From NCBI GenBank assembly GCA_004556345.1, contig SFHQ01000021.1:1-28099 (forward strand): 28,099 nt of DNA. Reading direction: 5' to 3'. A program made the translations under genes and the position numbers. A model generated the notes under the pieces. That model was not told where the DNA came from. It ran no database searches and saw only the letters and a program-made list of their open reading frames with translations. The DNA is from Clostridiales bacterium (GTDB lineage: Bacteria > Bacillota > Clostridia > Oscillospirales > Oscillospiraceae). Shown here in pieces: positions 1 to 6,730 of this stretch (positions are counted from its first letter, which is position 1; each line of letters begins with the position of its first letter).

Positions 1-4
1 TGTC

Positions 5-34
5 AGTGTAGCGTGCCTGTTTCATCCTTGTCAA
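5..34 (-). promoter_or_regulatory. Second candidate promoter, downstream of the riboswitch terminator
   Basis: On the minus strand a perfect TTGACA (29-34) is followed after 18 bases by TACACT (5-10). It lies beyond the terminator of the c-di-GMP riboswitch and points out of the left edge. If real, the unseen gene has a riboswitch-independent start. The match is by eye only. Confidence 0.45.
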
Positions 35-66
35 CTACTTTCTACAAACTTTTCCAGGAGCTTAGG

Positions 67-103
67 AAAAGAAAAAGCACAGCTCCATAACCGTAAAGCT
101 ATG
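67..103 (-). terminator. Intrinsic terminator of the c-di-GMP riboswitch (expression platform)
   Basis: Read on the minus strand, CATAGCT (103-97) pairs with AGCTGTG (84-78) around a 12-base loop, and a U-rich run (77-67) follows. An overlapping alternative pairing (CCATA with TATGG) uses part of the same bases. It lies about 30 bases after the riboswitch core, the usual place for a transcription-controlling platform. Confidence 0.7.
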
Positions 104-129
104 GTCCCGACGTAGAAAATCGGCAGACA

Positions 130-222
130 GAGTGCAACTGGCTGACCAGGTGGGTCCCTCTAGCTTTGCGTCGCCGACTCGCGCCGGGTTTGCCCATGTA
201 TTGATTTCGGCATGAGGATACC
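130..222 (-). promoter_or_regulatory. Cyclic-di-GMP-I (GEMM) riboswitch
   Basis: The minus strand carries the hallmark core of the class I c-di-GMP aptamer: GGGCAAACC, a five-pair stem closed by a GCGA (GNRA) tetraloop, then GACGCAAAGC, a second stem (GACC with GGUC) and the closing AGCCAGUUGC. In this family the GNRA loop docks into the second stem and the ligand sits at the three-way junction. It has its own promoter 5' and a terminator 3'. The controlled gene lies left of position 1; c-di-GMP-I switches usually govern motility, pili, adhesins or c-di-GMP enzymes. A short open frame across this stretch is not a gene. Confidence 0.87.
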
Positions 223-243
223 ATATTGAACGCACTTTGTCAA
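215..243 (-). promoter_or_regulatory. Promoter of the riboswitch transcript
   Basis: Minus-strand TTGACA (238-243), a 17-base spacer and TATCCT (215-220). The predicted start falls a few bases before the aptamer, so the RNA begins almost directly with the riboswitch. Confidence 0.7.
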
Positions 244-263
244 GTAAAAATATAGGGTTTATC

Positions 264-306
264 AAAAAAAACGGAACACAGGCCGCCGGGTGGGACCTGT
301 GTTCCG
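264..306 (-). terminator. Terminator after the membrane protein gene
   Basis: CGGAACACAGG (272-282) pairs perfectly with CCTGTGTTCCG (296-306), an 11-base-pair stem. On the minus strand it is followed by eight U (264-271). It ends the transcript of the gene at 338-1147 and insulates the riboswitch promoter. Confidence 0.93.
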
Positions 307-337
307 GGTTTGGTGTGTGTTTTTGTTCCGCGGCAGC

Positions 338-1147
338 TCACATCAGCTTCGAGGTAAAGTAGACGGCCAGGATGAACAGCCAGGCGGCCATGGCCCAGAT
401 GCCGTAATACGCCATGGCGGTCCCCAGAGCCAGCGGGGCCAGCAGCAGCACCGCCGTGATCACCACGGTCAGGAAAAAGGCCAGGTAGGCCGTCTCCGGC
501 TGGAAGAGCTGGTACTCCCGGCCACCCAGGGTGATAACGCCGTCCTTGGCCTTGGCCTTCCCGGCCAGGACCACGCCGACCAGCGCCACGACCAGGGCCA
601 GGATCAAACAGCCGTAATACATCGTTCCCGTGCCGAAGGACCGGAACATCCACAGGCCCAGCAGGCCCAAGGCCCCCACCAGCACGCTGGCGAAAAACTC
701 GCGCTGGTACAGGTAATAGACCATCATCAGCACGCCCAGGGCGGGCACCACCACCAGGACCATGGGGGCAATGGCCGTCTCCATGTTCCGCAGCAGCAGG
801 CCGCCGAAGCCCGTGCAGAGGAAGCCGCAGGCGACAGCCGCCTGCAAGGTGCCGTCGTGAAGGCTGTCGCTCCTGTGGACCTTCACCGCCGCGACCAGGA
901 AGACCACGAACAGGATCGTCCCCACGATGGGGAAGGCCGTGAGCACTTTGTACATGGGGACCTTGAAGCCCAGCTCGCTGACGCGGGCATGGACGTAAAA
1001 GCGGTTGAGCAGCAGCATGATCACCTCGACCACCACAGCGGTGGCGACCCACAGCAGCATCTGGGCAAACGCGCGGTCTTCCAGCTGCTCCTTGGTCATG
1101 CCCTCGGTGGCCTTGGCTCTGACCGGTTTGATCTCGTTTTTCTTCAT
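338..1147 (-). CDS. Multi-pass membrane protein of unknown function, 269 aa
   Basis: I do not recognise the family. The protein has a charged N-terminus of about 28 residues and about eight hydrophobic segments at roughly 29-47, 68-90, 101-119, 125-146, 151-169, 176-196, 219-241 and 245-264, so it is an integral cytoplasmic-membrane protein. Short charged loops (Arg/Lys near 90-92, 197-203) separate them; no enzyme motif is visible. The start ATG at 1147 follows a GGGAGTGG site at about 10 bases. The gene stands alone between its own promoter (1217-1245) and a strong terminator (264-306). A transport or sensing role is possible but nothing in the sequence shows it. Confidence 0.85.
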   Translation of the reverse strand: MKKNEIKPVRAKATEGMTKEQLEDRAFAQMLLWVATAVVVEVIMLLLNRFYVHARVSELGFKVPMYKVLTAFPIVGTILFVVFLVAAVKVHRSDSLHDGTLQAAVACGFLCTGFGGLLLRNMETAIAPMVLVVVPALGVLMMVYYLYQREFFASVLVGALGLLGLWMFRSFGTGTMYYGCLILALVVALVGVVLAGKAKAKDGVITLGGREYQLFQPETAYLAFFLTVVITAVLLLAPLALGTAMAYYGIWAMAAWLFILAVYFTSKLM

Positions 1148-1216
1148 ATCAGTGTATCCACTCCCAATTCCAGGACCGGGATCCCCTGCGCGGGGGTCCC
1201 TCGCATGATCCTTGCT

Positions 1217-1245
1217 ATTGTAGCAGAAAACCAGGGGTTTCGCAA
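1217..1245 (-). promoter_or_regulatory. Promoter of the membrane protein gene
   Basis: Minus-strand TTGCGA (1240-1245), 17 bases, TACAAT (1217-1222) preceded by TG (extended -10). The leader to the start codon at 1147 is about 63 bases and contains a GGGACCCC…GGGGATCCC hairpin. Confidence 0.7.
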
Positions 1246-1307
1246 GGTGAGCGCCGGGATTTCTGCTTCCAGCTTCCCCAAATTTTCCAGTTTGTCGGGG
1301 CTATCGT

Positions 1308-3002
1308 TCACTTTTTCTTAAAACTGTCCTTCAAAGAGACGCTGCGGTTGAAGACCAAATGGCCCGGCTGGGCGTCCCGGTTGTCCAGGCAGAAGTAGCC
1401 CTGGCGCATGAACTGGTAGGACGTGGCGGTCTTTCCGGCCTCCGGCATGGCGGCCTGGGCCAGGCCCTGCTCGACCTTGCAGCCGGTGAGGACCTGCAAG
1501 CTCTCCGGGTTCAGGTAGTCCAGGAAGTTCTTGTCGGGGCCGTCGGGGGCGGGGTCGGAGAAGAGGGCGTCATACAGACGGACCTCCGCGTCGGCGGCGG
1601 TGTCGGCCTCCACCCAGTGGATGGTGGCGCCCTTGACCTTGCGGCCGTCGGCGGGGTTGCCGCCCTTGGACTCCGGGTCATACTCGCACAAGACCTCGAC
1701 GACGTTGCCGGCCTCGTCCTTCACGCAGCCGGTGCAGCGGATGAGGTAGGCACCCTTGAGGCGGCACTCCTGGCCGCCGGGGGTCAGGCGCTTGTACTTG
1801 GGGATGGGGGTCTCCATGAAGTCGTCAGCCTCGATATAGAGGTGACGGGAGAAGGGTACGCTCCGCTCCCCTGCCGCGGGATCGACGGGGTTGTTCTCCA
1901 CGGAGACGGTCTCCCGCTGGTCCTCCGGGTAGTTGGTGATGGTCAGCTTCACCGGGCGCAGCACGGCCATGACCCGCTGGGCGGTCTCGTTCAGGTCCTC
2001 CCGCAGGCAGGACTCCAAAAAGGCCCAGTCCACCGTGGAGTCGACCTTGGAGACACCGATGCGCTCGCAGAAGTTGCGGATGGACTTGGGGGTATAGCCC
2101 CGGCGGCGCAGGCCGCAGAGGGTGGGCATCCGGGGATCGTCCCAGCCGTCCACGCGGCCCTCCTCCACCAGAGCGCGGAGCTTGCGCTTGGACATCACGG
2201 TATAGTTGATGCCCAGGCGGGCGAACTCGATCTGACGGGGCTTGCTGGGCACCTTGCAGTGGTCCACCACCCAGTCGTACAGGGGGCGGTGGTTCTCATA
2301 CTCCAGGGAGCACAGGGAGTGGGTGATGCCCTCCAACGCGTCCTGGATGGGGTGGGCAAAGTCATACATGGGGAAGATGCACCACTTGGTCCCCTGGCGG
2401 TGGTGCTCGATGTAGCGGATGCGGTACAGGACCGGGTCACGCATGTTGAAGTTGCCGGAGGCCAGGTCGATCTTGGCCCGCAGGGTATACTTGCCCTCCG
2501 GGAACTCGCCGTTCTTCATGCGCTGGAACAGGTCCAGGCTCTCCTCGATGGGGCGGTCCCGCCAGGGGCTCTGGGCGGGGGTGGTGGTGTCGCCGCGATA
2601 GGCCTTGAACTGGTCGGGGGTCAGCTCGCAGACGTAGGCCAGGCCCTGCTTGATAAGGTCCACGGCCAGCTCGTAGGTCTGCTCAAAGTAGTCGGAGCCG
2701 TAGAAAAAGCGGTCGCCCCAGTCGAAGCCCAGCCAATGGATGTCCTGCTGGATGGCGTCGACGTACTCCGTGTCCTCCTTGGCCGGGTTGGTGTCGTCCA
2801 TGCGAAGGTTGCAGATGCCGCCGAATTTTTCCGCGGTGCCGAAGTCGATGGTCAGGGCCTTGCAGTGGCCGATATGGAGATAGCCGTTGGGCTCCGGGGG
2901 AAACCGGGTGTGGACCGTTTTCCCCTCGCAGCGTCCGCCGGGCTTTAATTCTTCTTCAATGATGCTGTGAATGAAATTGGTGCTCATGGTCTCTTCCGCC
3001 AT
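1308..3002 (-). CDS. glnS: Glutaminyl-tRNA synthetase
   Basis: Class I synthetase that charges tRNA(Gln) with glutamine in the cytoplasm. The 564-residue length fits bacterial GlnRS (E. coli, about 554). The HIGH motif is in PPEPNGYLHIGHCK (HIGH at 43-46) and the KMSKS-type loop is VMSKRK (269-274); RMDDTNPAKED near 67-77 is typical of the Gln/Glu family. The C-terminal half fits the two beta-barrel anticodon-binding domains. I take ATG at 3002 rather than an upstream ATG at 3023 because AAAGGAG lies 8 bases before it. Its own promoter is at 3055-3084; no T-box fits in the roughly 50-base leader. Many Firmicutes lack GlnRS and make Gln-tRNA by amidation, so its presence is notable. Confidence 0.97.
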   Translation of the reverse strand: MAEETMSTNFIHSIIEEELKPGGRCEGKTVHTRFPPEPNGYLHIGHCKALTIDFGTAEKFGGICNLRMDDTNPAKEDTEYVDAIQQDIHWLGFDWGDRFFYGSDYFEQTYELAVDLIKQGLAYVCELTPDQFKAYRGDTTTPAQSPWRDRPIEESLDLFQRMKNGEFPEGKYTLRAKIDLASGNFNMRDPVLYRIRYIEHHRQGTKWCIFPMYDFAHPIQDALEGITHSLCSLEYENHRPLYDWVVDHCKVPSKPRQIEFARLGINYTVMSKRKLRALVEEGRVDGWDDPRMPTLCGLRRRGYTPKSIRNFCERIGVSKVDSTVDWAFLESCLREDLNETAQRVMAVLRPVKLTITNYPEDQRETVSVENNPVDPAAGERSVPFSRHLYIEADDFMETPIPKYKRLTPGGQECRLKGAYLIRCTGCVKDEAGNVVEVLCEYDPESKGGNPADGRKVKGATIHWVEADTAADAEVRLYDALFSDPAPDGPDKNFLDYLNPESLQVLTGCKVEQGLAQAAMPEAGKTATSYQFMRQGYFCLDNRDAQPGHLVFNRSVSLKDSFKKK

Positions 3003-3054
3003 GGTGTTCACTCCTTTAATCACGGGTTTTCTGTCGGTAATCAGTCAAGTTTAT

Positions 3055-3084
3055 ATTATACACTGTTCGATGCAAGGATTGCAA
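3055..3084 (-). promoter_or_regulatory. Promoter of glnS
   Basis: Minus-strand TTGCAA (3079-3084), 18 bases, TATAAT (3055-3060). The predicted start is about 45 bases upstream of the glnS ATG. It sits just beyond the 3' end of the COG2509 gene. Confidence 0.75.
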
Positions 3085-3103
3085 CCTTCTGGGGAAAAAA
3101 GTT

Positions 3104-4702
3104 TCATTCCGTCCAAACCGGCGGATGGGCCACGGCTTCCGCCACCCGCACGCCGTCCACCGCCGCCGAGACGATGCCCCCGGCATACCCGGCGCCCTCG
3201 CCGCAGGGATACAGGCCCCGCAGGTCCGACTGGAAGTCCTTCCCCCGGAGGATGCGGACGGGGGAAGACGAGCGCGTCTCCACGCCCACCAGGAGCGCAT
3301 CCGGCGCAGCAAAGCCGTGGAGCTTTTTGTCCAGGGCGGGCAGGGCCTGGGCCAGGGTGTCCGTGACATAGTTCGGCAGCGTCTCCCGCAGGTCGCCGAA
3401 GATCACGTTCGGCTGATAGGTGCTGCGGTGGGTCAGGCTGTTGGGCGTGGGCACACCCCGCAGCAGGTCCCCCACCCGCTGGGCCGGGGCTTCATAGCCC
3501 GGACGGCCAAAGGCGTAGGCCTTGGCCTCCCACAGTTCCTGGAAGGCCACGCCTGCCAGGGGATCGTCGCTGCCAAAATCCCCAGGGCCGACGCCCACCA
3601 GAAAGCCGCCGTTGATGAACTTTCCGTCCCGCGCCCGGTTGCTCATGCCATTGGTCACGACGCCGCCGGGCTGGGAAGCCGCCGCCACGATCTGCCCGCC
3701 GGGGCAGACGCAGAAGGTGTAGGCCGACCGGCCGTTGGGCAGGTGGCAGACCAATTTATAGTCCGCCGGGGGGAGCTTCTCCCAGCTCTCGCCGAACTGG
3801 GCCCGGCTGATCCGGGCCTGCTCATGCTCGATGCGCACGCCGATGGCAAAGGGCTTTTGCTCCATGGCGGCCCCGGCCTGCCGGAGCATCCGAAACGTAT
3901 CCCGCGCCGAGTGGCCGGGGGCCAGGATCAAGGTGTCACAGGGCATGGTGTAGGTCACCCTCCCCTGGTCTACTTGAATTTCCGTGAGCTGTTTCCCGGC
4001 CAGGGTCAGGCCGCTGAGTCGGTGGCCGAAGCGCACCTCCCCGCCCAGAGCTTGGATCTCCTTCCGCAGGTTGGTCACCACCTGGCGGAGCAAGTCCGTG
4101 CCCACATGGGGCTTGTGCTGCCAGAGGATGTCCTCCGGCGCTCCGGCGGCGACGAAGGTCTCCATCACGTGGGTCAGACGGGGGTCATGGGTGCCGGTGG
4201 TGAGCTTGCCGTCGGAGAAGGTCCCGGCGCCGCCCTCGCCAAACTGGACGTTGGACTCCGGGTCCAGGTCGCCGCCCTGCCAAAAGGCTTCCACATCCTT
4301 GACCCGCTGCTCCAACGCCTGGCCCCGCTCCAGCAAAACAGGCCGGAGCCCCGCTTTCGCCAGAGACAGCGCCGCCAGCAGGCCCGCCGGGCCGCTCCCC
4401 ACCACCACAGGTGGGAGCGGAGACGTGCGGGTCACGGCGGGAAACACATAGGGCTTCGGCTCCGGGCGCAGGGAGACTTGCTTGCTCTTGGCCTTGGCCA
4501 CCACCTGCGCCTCGTTGGAGACGGCCACGTCCACCGTCATCACATAGTGGACGTTCTCCTTTTTCCGGGCGTCGATGGACTGGCGCACGGGGATGCAGCG
4601 GTGAATTTTCCCCACGGAAAGCCCCAGGGCCTTCGCCGCTTTCTTTTTTAAGAGGGTCTCGTCCCCGTCCGGGGGCAGGGTCAGGTTCGTGATGCGTACC
4701 AT
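3104..4702 (-). CDS. FAD-dependent dehydrogenase-like protein (COG2509 family)
   Basis: A 532-residue predicted flavoprotein. The N-terminal 90 residues form the basic lead domain seen in this family (many Lys/Arg, GLSVGKIHRC…). A Rossmann FAD site follows: VVVGSGPAGLLAAL (GSGPAG at 102-107) with acidic E125 expected to hold the ribose. GEGGAGTFSDGKLTTG (155-170) and the C-terminal GLYPCGEGAGYAGGI are characteristic of COG2509 and related HI0933-like flavoproteins. Substrate and physiological partner are unknown for the family. Start ATG at 4702 has AAAGGAG 8 bases upstream. The gene lies close behind the terminator of the prolyl-tRNA editing gene, with no clear promoter of its own. Confidence 0.9.
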   Translation of the reverse strand: MVRITNLTLPPDGDETLLKKKAAKALGLSVGKIHRCIPVRQSIDARKKENVHYVMTVDVAVSNEAQVVAKAKSKQVSLRPEPKPYVFPAVTRTSPLPPVVVGSGPAGLLAALSLAKAGLRPVLLERGQALEQRVKDVEAFWQGGDLDPESNVQFGEGGAGTFSDGKLTTGTHDPRLTHVMETFVAAGAPEDILWQHKPHVGTDLLRQVVTNLRKEIQALGGEVRFGHRLSGLTLAGKQLTEIQVDQGRVTYTMPCDTLILAPGHSARDTFRMLRQAGAAMEQKPFAIGVRIEHEQARISRAQFGESWEKLPPADYKLVCHLPNGRSAYTFCVCPGGQIVAAASQPGGVVTNGMSNRARDGKFINGGFLVGVGPGDFGSDDPLAGVAFQELWEAKAYAFGRPGYEAPAQRVGDLLRGVPTPNSLTHRSTYQPNVIFGDLRETLPNYVTDTLAQALPALDKKLHGFAAPDALLVGVETRSSSPVRILRGKDFQSDLRGLYPCGEGAGYAGGIVSAAVDGVRVAEAVAHPPVWTE

Positions 4703-4714
4703 AAGCTAGTCTCC

Positions 4715-4734
4715 TTTCCACAGCCCTGTGGAAA
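4715..4734. promoter_or_regulatory. Perfect 9+9 palindrome next to the COG2509 ribosome binding site
   Basis: TTTCCACAG (4715-4723) and CTGTGGAAA (4726-4734) are perfect inverted repeats with a 2-base centre. On the minus strand the second arm runs into the AAAGGAG ribosome binding site, so a folded RNA would hide its first As. It could instead be a protein operator. Confidence 0.45.
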
Positions 4735-4746
4735 ACTCCCCAGGGT

Positions 4747-4821
4747 AAAAAAGACGGCAGGCAGACCCACAGCGCCGCAGCCGTTATGGTTTCAATAACA
4801 CGCGGCGGCATGGGTCCGCCT
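4747..4821 (-). terminator. Large compound terminator after the prolyl-tRNA editing gene
   Basis: AGGCAGACCCA (4759-4769) pairs with TGGGTCCGCCT (4811-4821), 11 pairs with one wobble. GCCGC/GCGGC and GTTAT/ATAAC stack inside it. On the minus strand a short GC stretch and six U (4752-4747) follow. It begins only a few bases after the stop codon region at 4828. Confidence 0.75.
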
Positions 4822-4827
4822 GTCGGA

Positions 4828-5400
4828 TCAGGCGTCAGTCTCCTCCCGCACGTCGGGCAGGTCGACGAGCATCGGCTCGATGCCCAGATGGGGCAAAAAC
4901 TTGGCCCGCATCTCCGGCATGGAGAGGTTCAGGGTCGAGGTATTGATGCAGGGATGGCAGCCAAAGCGGTCCGCCTCGGCAATGGACTTGTCCAGGATGA
5001 GCTTGACCCGGTGCTCCTTGTCGTTCATGAGCGACAGGATGGTGGCGGAACCGGGCGTCACGCCCAGGTACTGCTCCATATCCTCCGGCGCTGCAAAGGA
5101 CAGACGGGAGGAGCCAATCTGCTTGGACAGATCCTTCGTGCGGAAGGGCTTGTCCCCCTCCATGAGGAGCAGATAGAAGTCCGTCTTCTGGCGGTTGCAT
5201 AGGACGAGATTTTTGCAGATCGCCGCCCCCAGCAGGCCCTCGATGGCGTGGCAGTCGGCGATGGTGTTGGCTGCGTCGTGATCGGCACGGGTATAGGAAA
5301 TGCCCAGCGCATCCAGTAAGTCGTAGCAGGCGATCTCCCGGTCCAGACGCCCCGTGCAGTCGGCGGGACGGCCCTGGTACAGGTTCGGGTCAATGTGCAT
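4828..5400 (-). CDS. YbaK/ProX-type prolyl-tRNA editing protein (ProXp/PrdX-like)
   Basis: A 190-residue free-standing homologue of the prolyl-tRNA synthetase editing domain; such proteins hydrolyse mischarged tRNA(Pro), often Ala-tRNA(Pro). Family landmarks are CKNLVLCNR (with the conserved Lys near 63), VTPGSATILSLMND, and the FGCHPCINTSTLNL segment near the C-terminus. ATG at 5400 is chosen over the longer frame (5475) because AAGAGGGG stands 6 bases before it and the upstream part lies in the previous gene's terminator. No promoter is evident, so it may be expressed by read-through from the etfBA-acyl-CoA dehydrogenase operon. Which mischarged amino acid it removes cannot be read here. 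Confidence 0.9.
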   Translation of the reverse strand: MHIDPNLYQGRPADCTGRLDREIACYDLLDALGISYTRADHDAANTIADCHAIEGLLGAAICKNLVLCNRQKTDFYLLLMEGDKPFRTKDLSKQIGSSRLSFAAPEDMEQYLGVTPGSATILSLMNDKEHRVKLILDKSIAEADRFGCHPCINTSTLNLSMPEMRAKFLPHLGIEPMLVDLPDVREETDA

Positions 5401-5431
5401 AAGAAACCCCTCTTCTTTTGTTGGATTTACG

Positions 5432-5463
5432 AAAAAGAGGGCAGTGGCGAACCACTGCCCTCT
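5432..5463 (-). terminator. Terminator of the etfB-etfA-acyl-CoA dehydrogenase operon
   Basis: AGAGGGCAGTGG (5436-5447) pairs perfectly with CCACTGCCCTCT (5452-5463) around CGAA, followed on the minus strand by a U run (5436-5432). It lies 27 bases after the dehydrogenase stop codon. Confidence 0.93.
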
Positions 5464-5489
5464 CAGAGCGATCAAATCAAGTAATTTGA

Positions 5490-6638
5490 TTACTTCTTCA
5501 GCATCCAGCCGGAAACGACCATCTTCTGAACTTCGGTGGTACCCTCGTAGATCTCGGTGATCTTAGCATCACGCATCATTCTCTCGAAGGGATACTCACG
5601 GGTGTAGCCGCAGCCGCCAACCAGCTGAACCACACGACGGGTGACGTCGGAAGCGACATCAGCAGCCATCATCTTGCCCATAGCGGCCAGGTGGCTGTAG
5701 GGCTCGTGGTTCTGCTTAGCCATAGCGGAACGATAGATCAGCAGACGAGCAGCGTCGACCTTGGTCTGCATGTCAGCCAGCTCGAACTGGGTGTTCTGGA
5801 AAGCGGACAGAGGCTTGCCGAACTGCTTACGCTCCTTCAGGTAGGGGATGCACTCGTCGATAGCGCCCTGAGCGATACCCACAGCCTGAGCAGCAACACC
5901 GATACGGCCGCCGTCCAGCAGCATCATAGCGATCTTGAAGCCCTCGCCTTCCTTACCCAGCAGGTTCTCTGCAGGGACCTCGCAGTCGTCGAAGACCAGC
6001 TCGTAGGTAGCGGAAGCACGGATGCCCATCTTCTTCTCCTTGGTGCCGAAGCTGAAGCCCTTGAAGCCCTTCTCCACGATGAAGGCGGACAGGCCCTTGT
6101 GGCCAACGCTCAGGTCGGGGTTGGTACGAGCGAAGACAACATAGGTGTCAGCATAGTAGCCGTTGGTGATGAAGATCTTGGTGCCGTTCAGGATGTACTT
6201 GTCACCCTTCAGGACAGCGGTGGTGCGAACGCCGTTGGCGTCGGTACCAGCGGAGGGCTCGGTCAGGCCCATAGCGCCCAGCTTCTCGCCCTGTGCCAGG
6301 GGCACCAGGTACTTCTGCTTCTGCTCCTCGGTGCCGAACTCCAGGATGGGCCAGGAGCACAGAGAACCGTGGACGGAGAACATGATGGAGGTGGAAGCGC
6401 AGTACTTAGCCAGCTCCTCGCAGCATGCGATGTAGGTCAGGTAGGACAGGCCAGCGCCGCCGTACTCTTCGGGGATGTAGGTGCCGAGCATACCCATCTC
6501 AGCCAGCTTCTCGCGGGCGTTCTGGGTGAACTCTTCCTTCTCGTCCAGCTCAGCAGCGATGGGCTTGACTTCCTTCAGGCAGAAGTCGTGGAGCATGTCG
6601 ACAATTTCCTGCTCCATTTCATTCAGTTTGAAATCCAT
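5490..6638 (-). CDS. bcd: Short-chain acyl-CoA dehydrogenase, probably butyryl-CoA dehydrogenase
   Basis: A 382-residue flavoenzyme, the usual length for short-chain acyl-CoA dehydrogenases. Visible signatures are the FAD/substrate region GAMGLTEPSAGTDANG, the middle-domain FITNGYYADTYVV, the C-terminal QLVGGCGYTREYPFERMMRDAK and IYEGTTEVQ, whose Glu sits at the usual catalytic-base position. With EtfBA encoded immediately upstream, the likely reaction is crotonyl-CoA to butyryl-CoA, in many clostridia coupled to ferredoxin reduction by electron bifurcation. ATG at 6638 is preferred (AAAGGAAA about 6 bases upstream; preceding frame is a hairpin). It ends the operon before a strong terminator. 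Another short acyl-CoA substrate cannot be excluded. Confidence 0.92.
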   Translation of the reverse strand: MDFKLNEMEQEIVDMLHDFCLKEVKPIAAELDEKEEFTQNAREKLAEMGMLGTYIPEEYGGAGLSYLTYIACCEELAKYCASTSIMFSVHGSLCSWPILEFGTEEQKQKYLVPLAQGEKLGAMGLTEPSAGTDANGVRTTAVLKGDKYILNGTKIFITNGYYADTYVVFARTNPDLSVGHKGLSAFIVEKGFKGFSFGTKEKKMGIRASATYELVFDDCEVPAENLLGKEGEGFKIAMMLLDGGRIGVAAQAVGIAQGAIDECIPYLKERKQFGKPLSAFQNTQFELADMQTKVDAARLLIYRSAMAKQNHEPYSHLAAMGKMMAADVASDVTRRVVQLVGGCGYTREYPFERMMRDAKITEIYEGTTEVQKMVVSGWMLKK

Positions 6639-6667
6639 AGTGTTTTCCTTTCTTTTCCGCTGGGAGC

Positions 6668-6693
6668 GGTGTTCCCCCTTGCGGGGGAACACC
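6668..6693 (-). other. Intercistronic hairpin between etfA and the acyl-CoA dehydrogenase gene
   Basis: GGTGTTCCCCC (6668-6678) pairs perfectly with GGGGGAACACC (6683-6693) around a TTGC loop. No U run follows on the minus strand, so it is more likely an mRNA processing or stabilising element than a terminator. Confidence 0.7.
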
Positions 6694-6730
6694 GTCCGAG
6701 CATGTATGATAAATTTATTTTGCTAACGAA

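Noticed and set aside
62..265. 67-codon open frame on the minus strand
   Set aside because: It is covered by the riboswitch, its promoter and terminator, and has no ribosome site.
1359..2948. Long open frame on the plus strand opposite glnS
   Set aside because: It is the antisense shadow of a GC-rich gene; the protein is Val/Gly/Leu-rich without motifs or a ribosome site, while glnS is unmistakable.
3003..3054. T-box leader before glnS
   Set aside because: Only about 45 bases lie between promoter and ATG, too short, and no GGGTGGNACCGCG motif is present.
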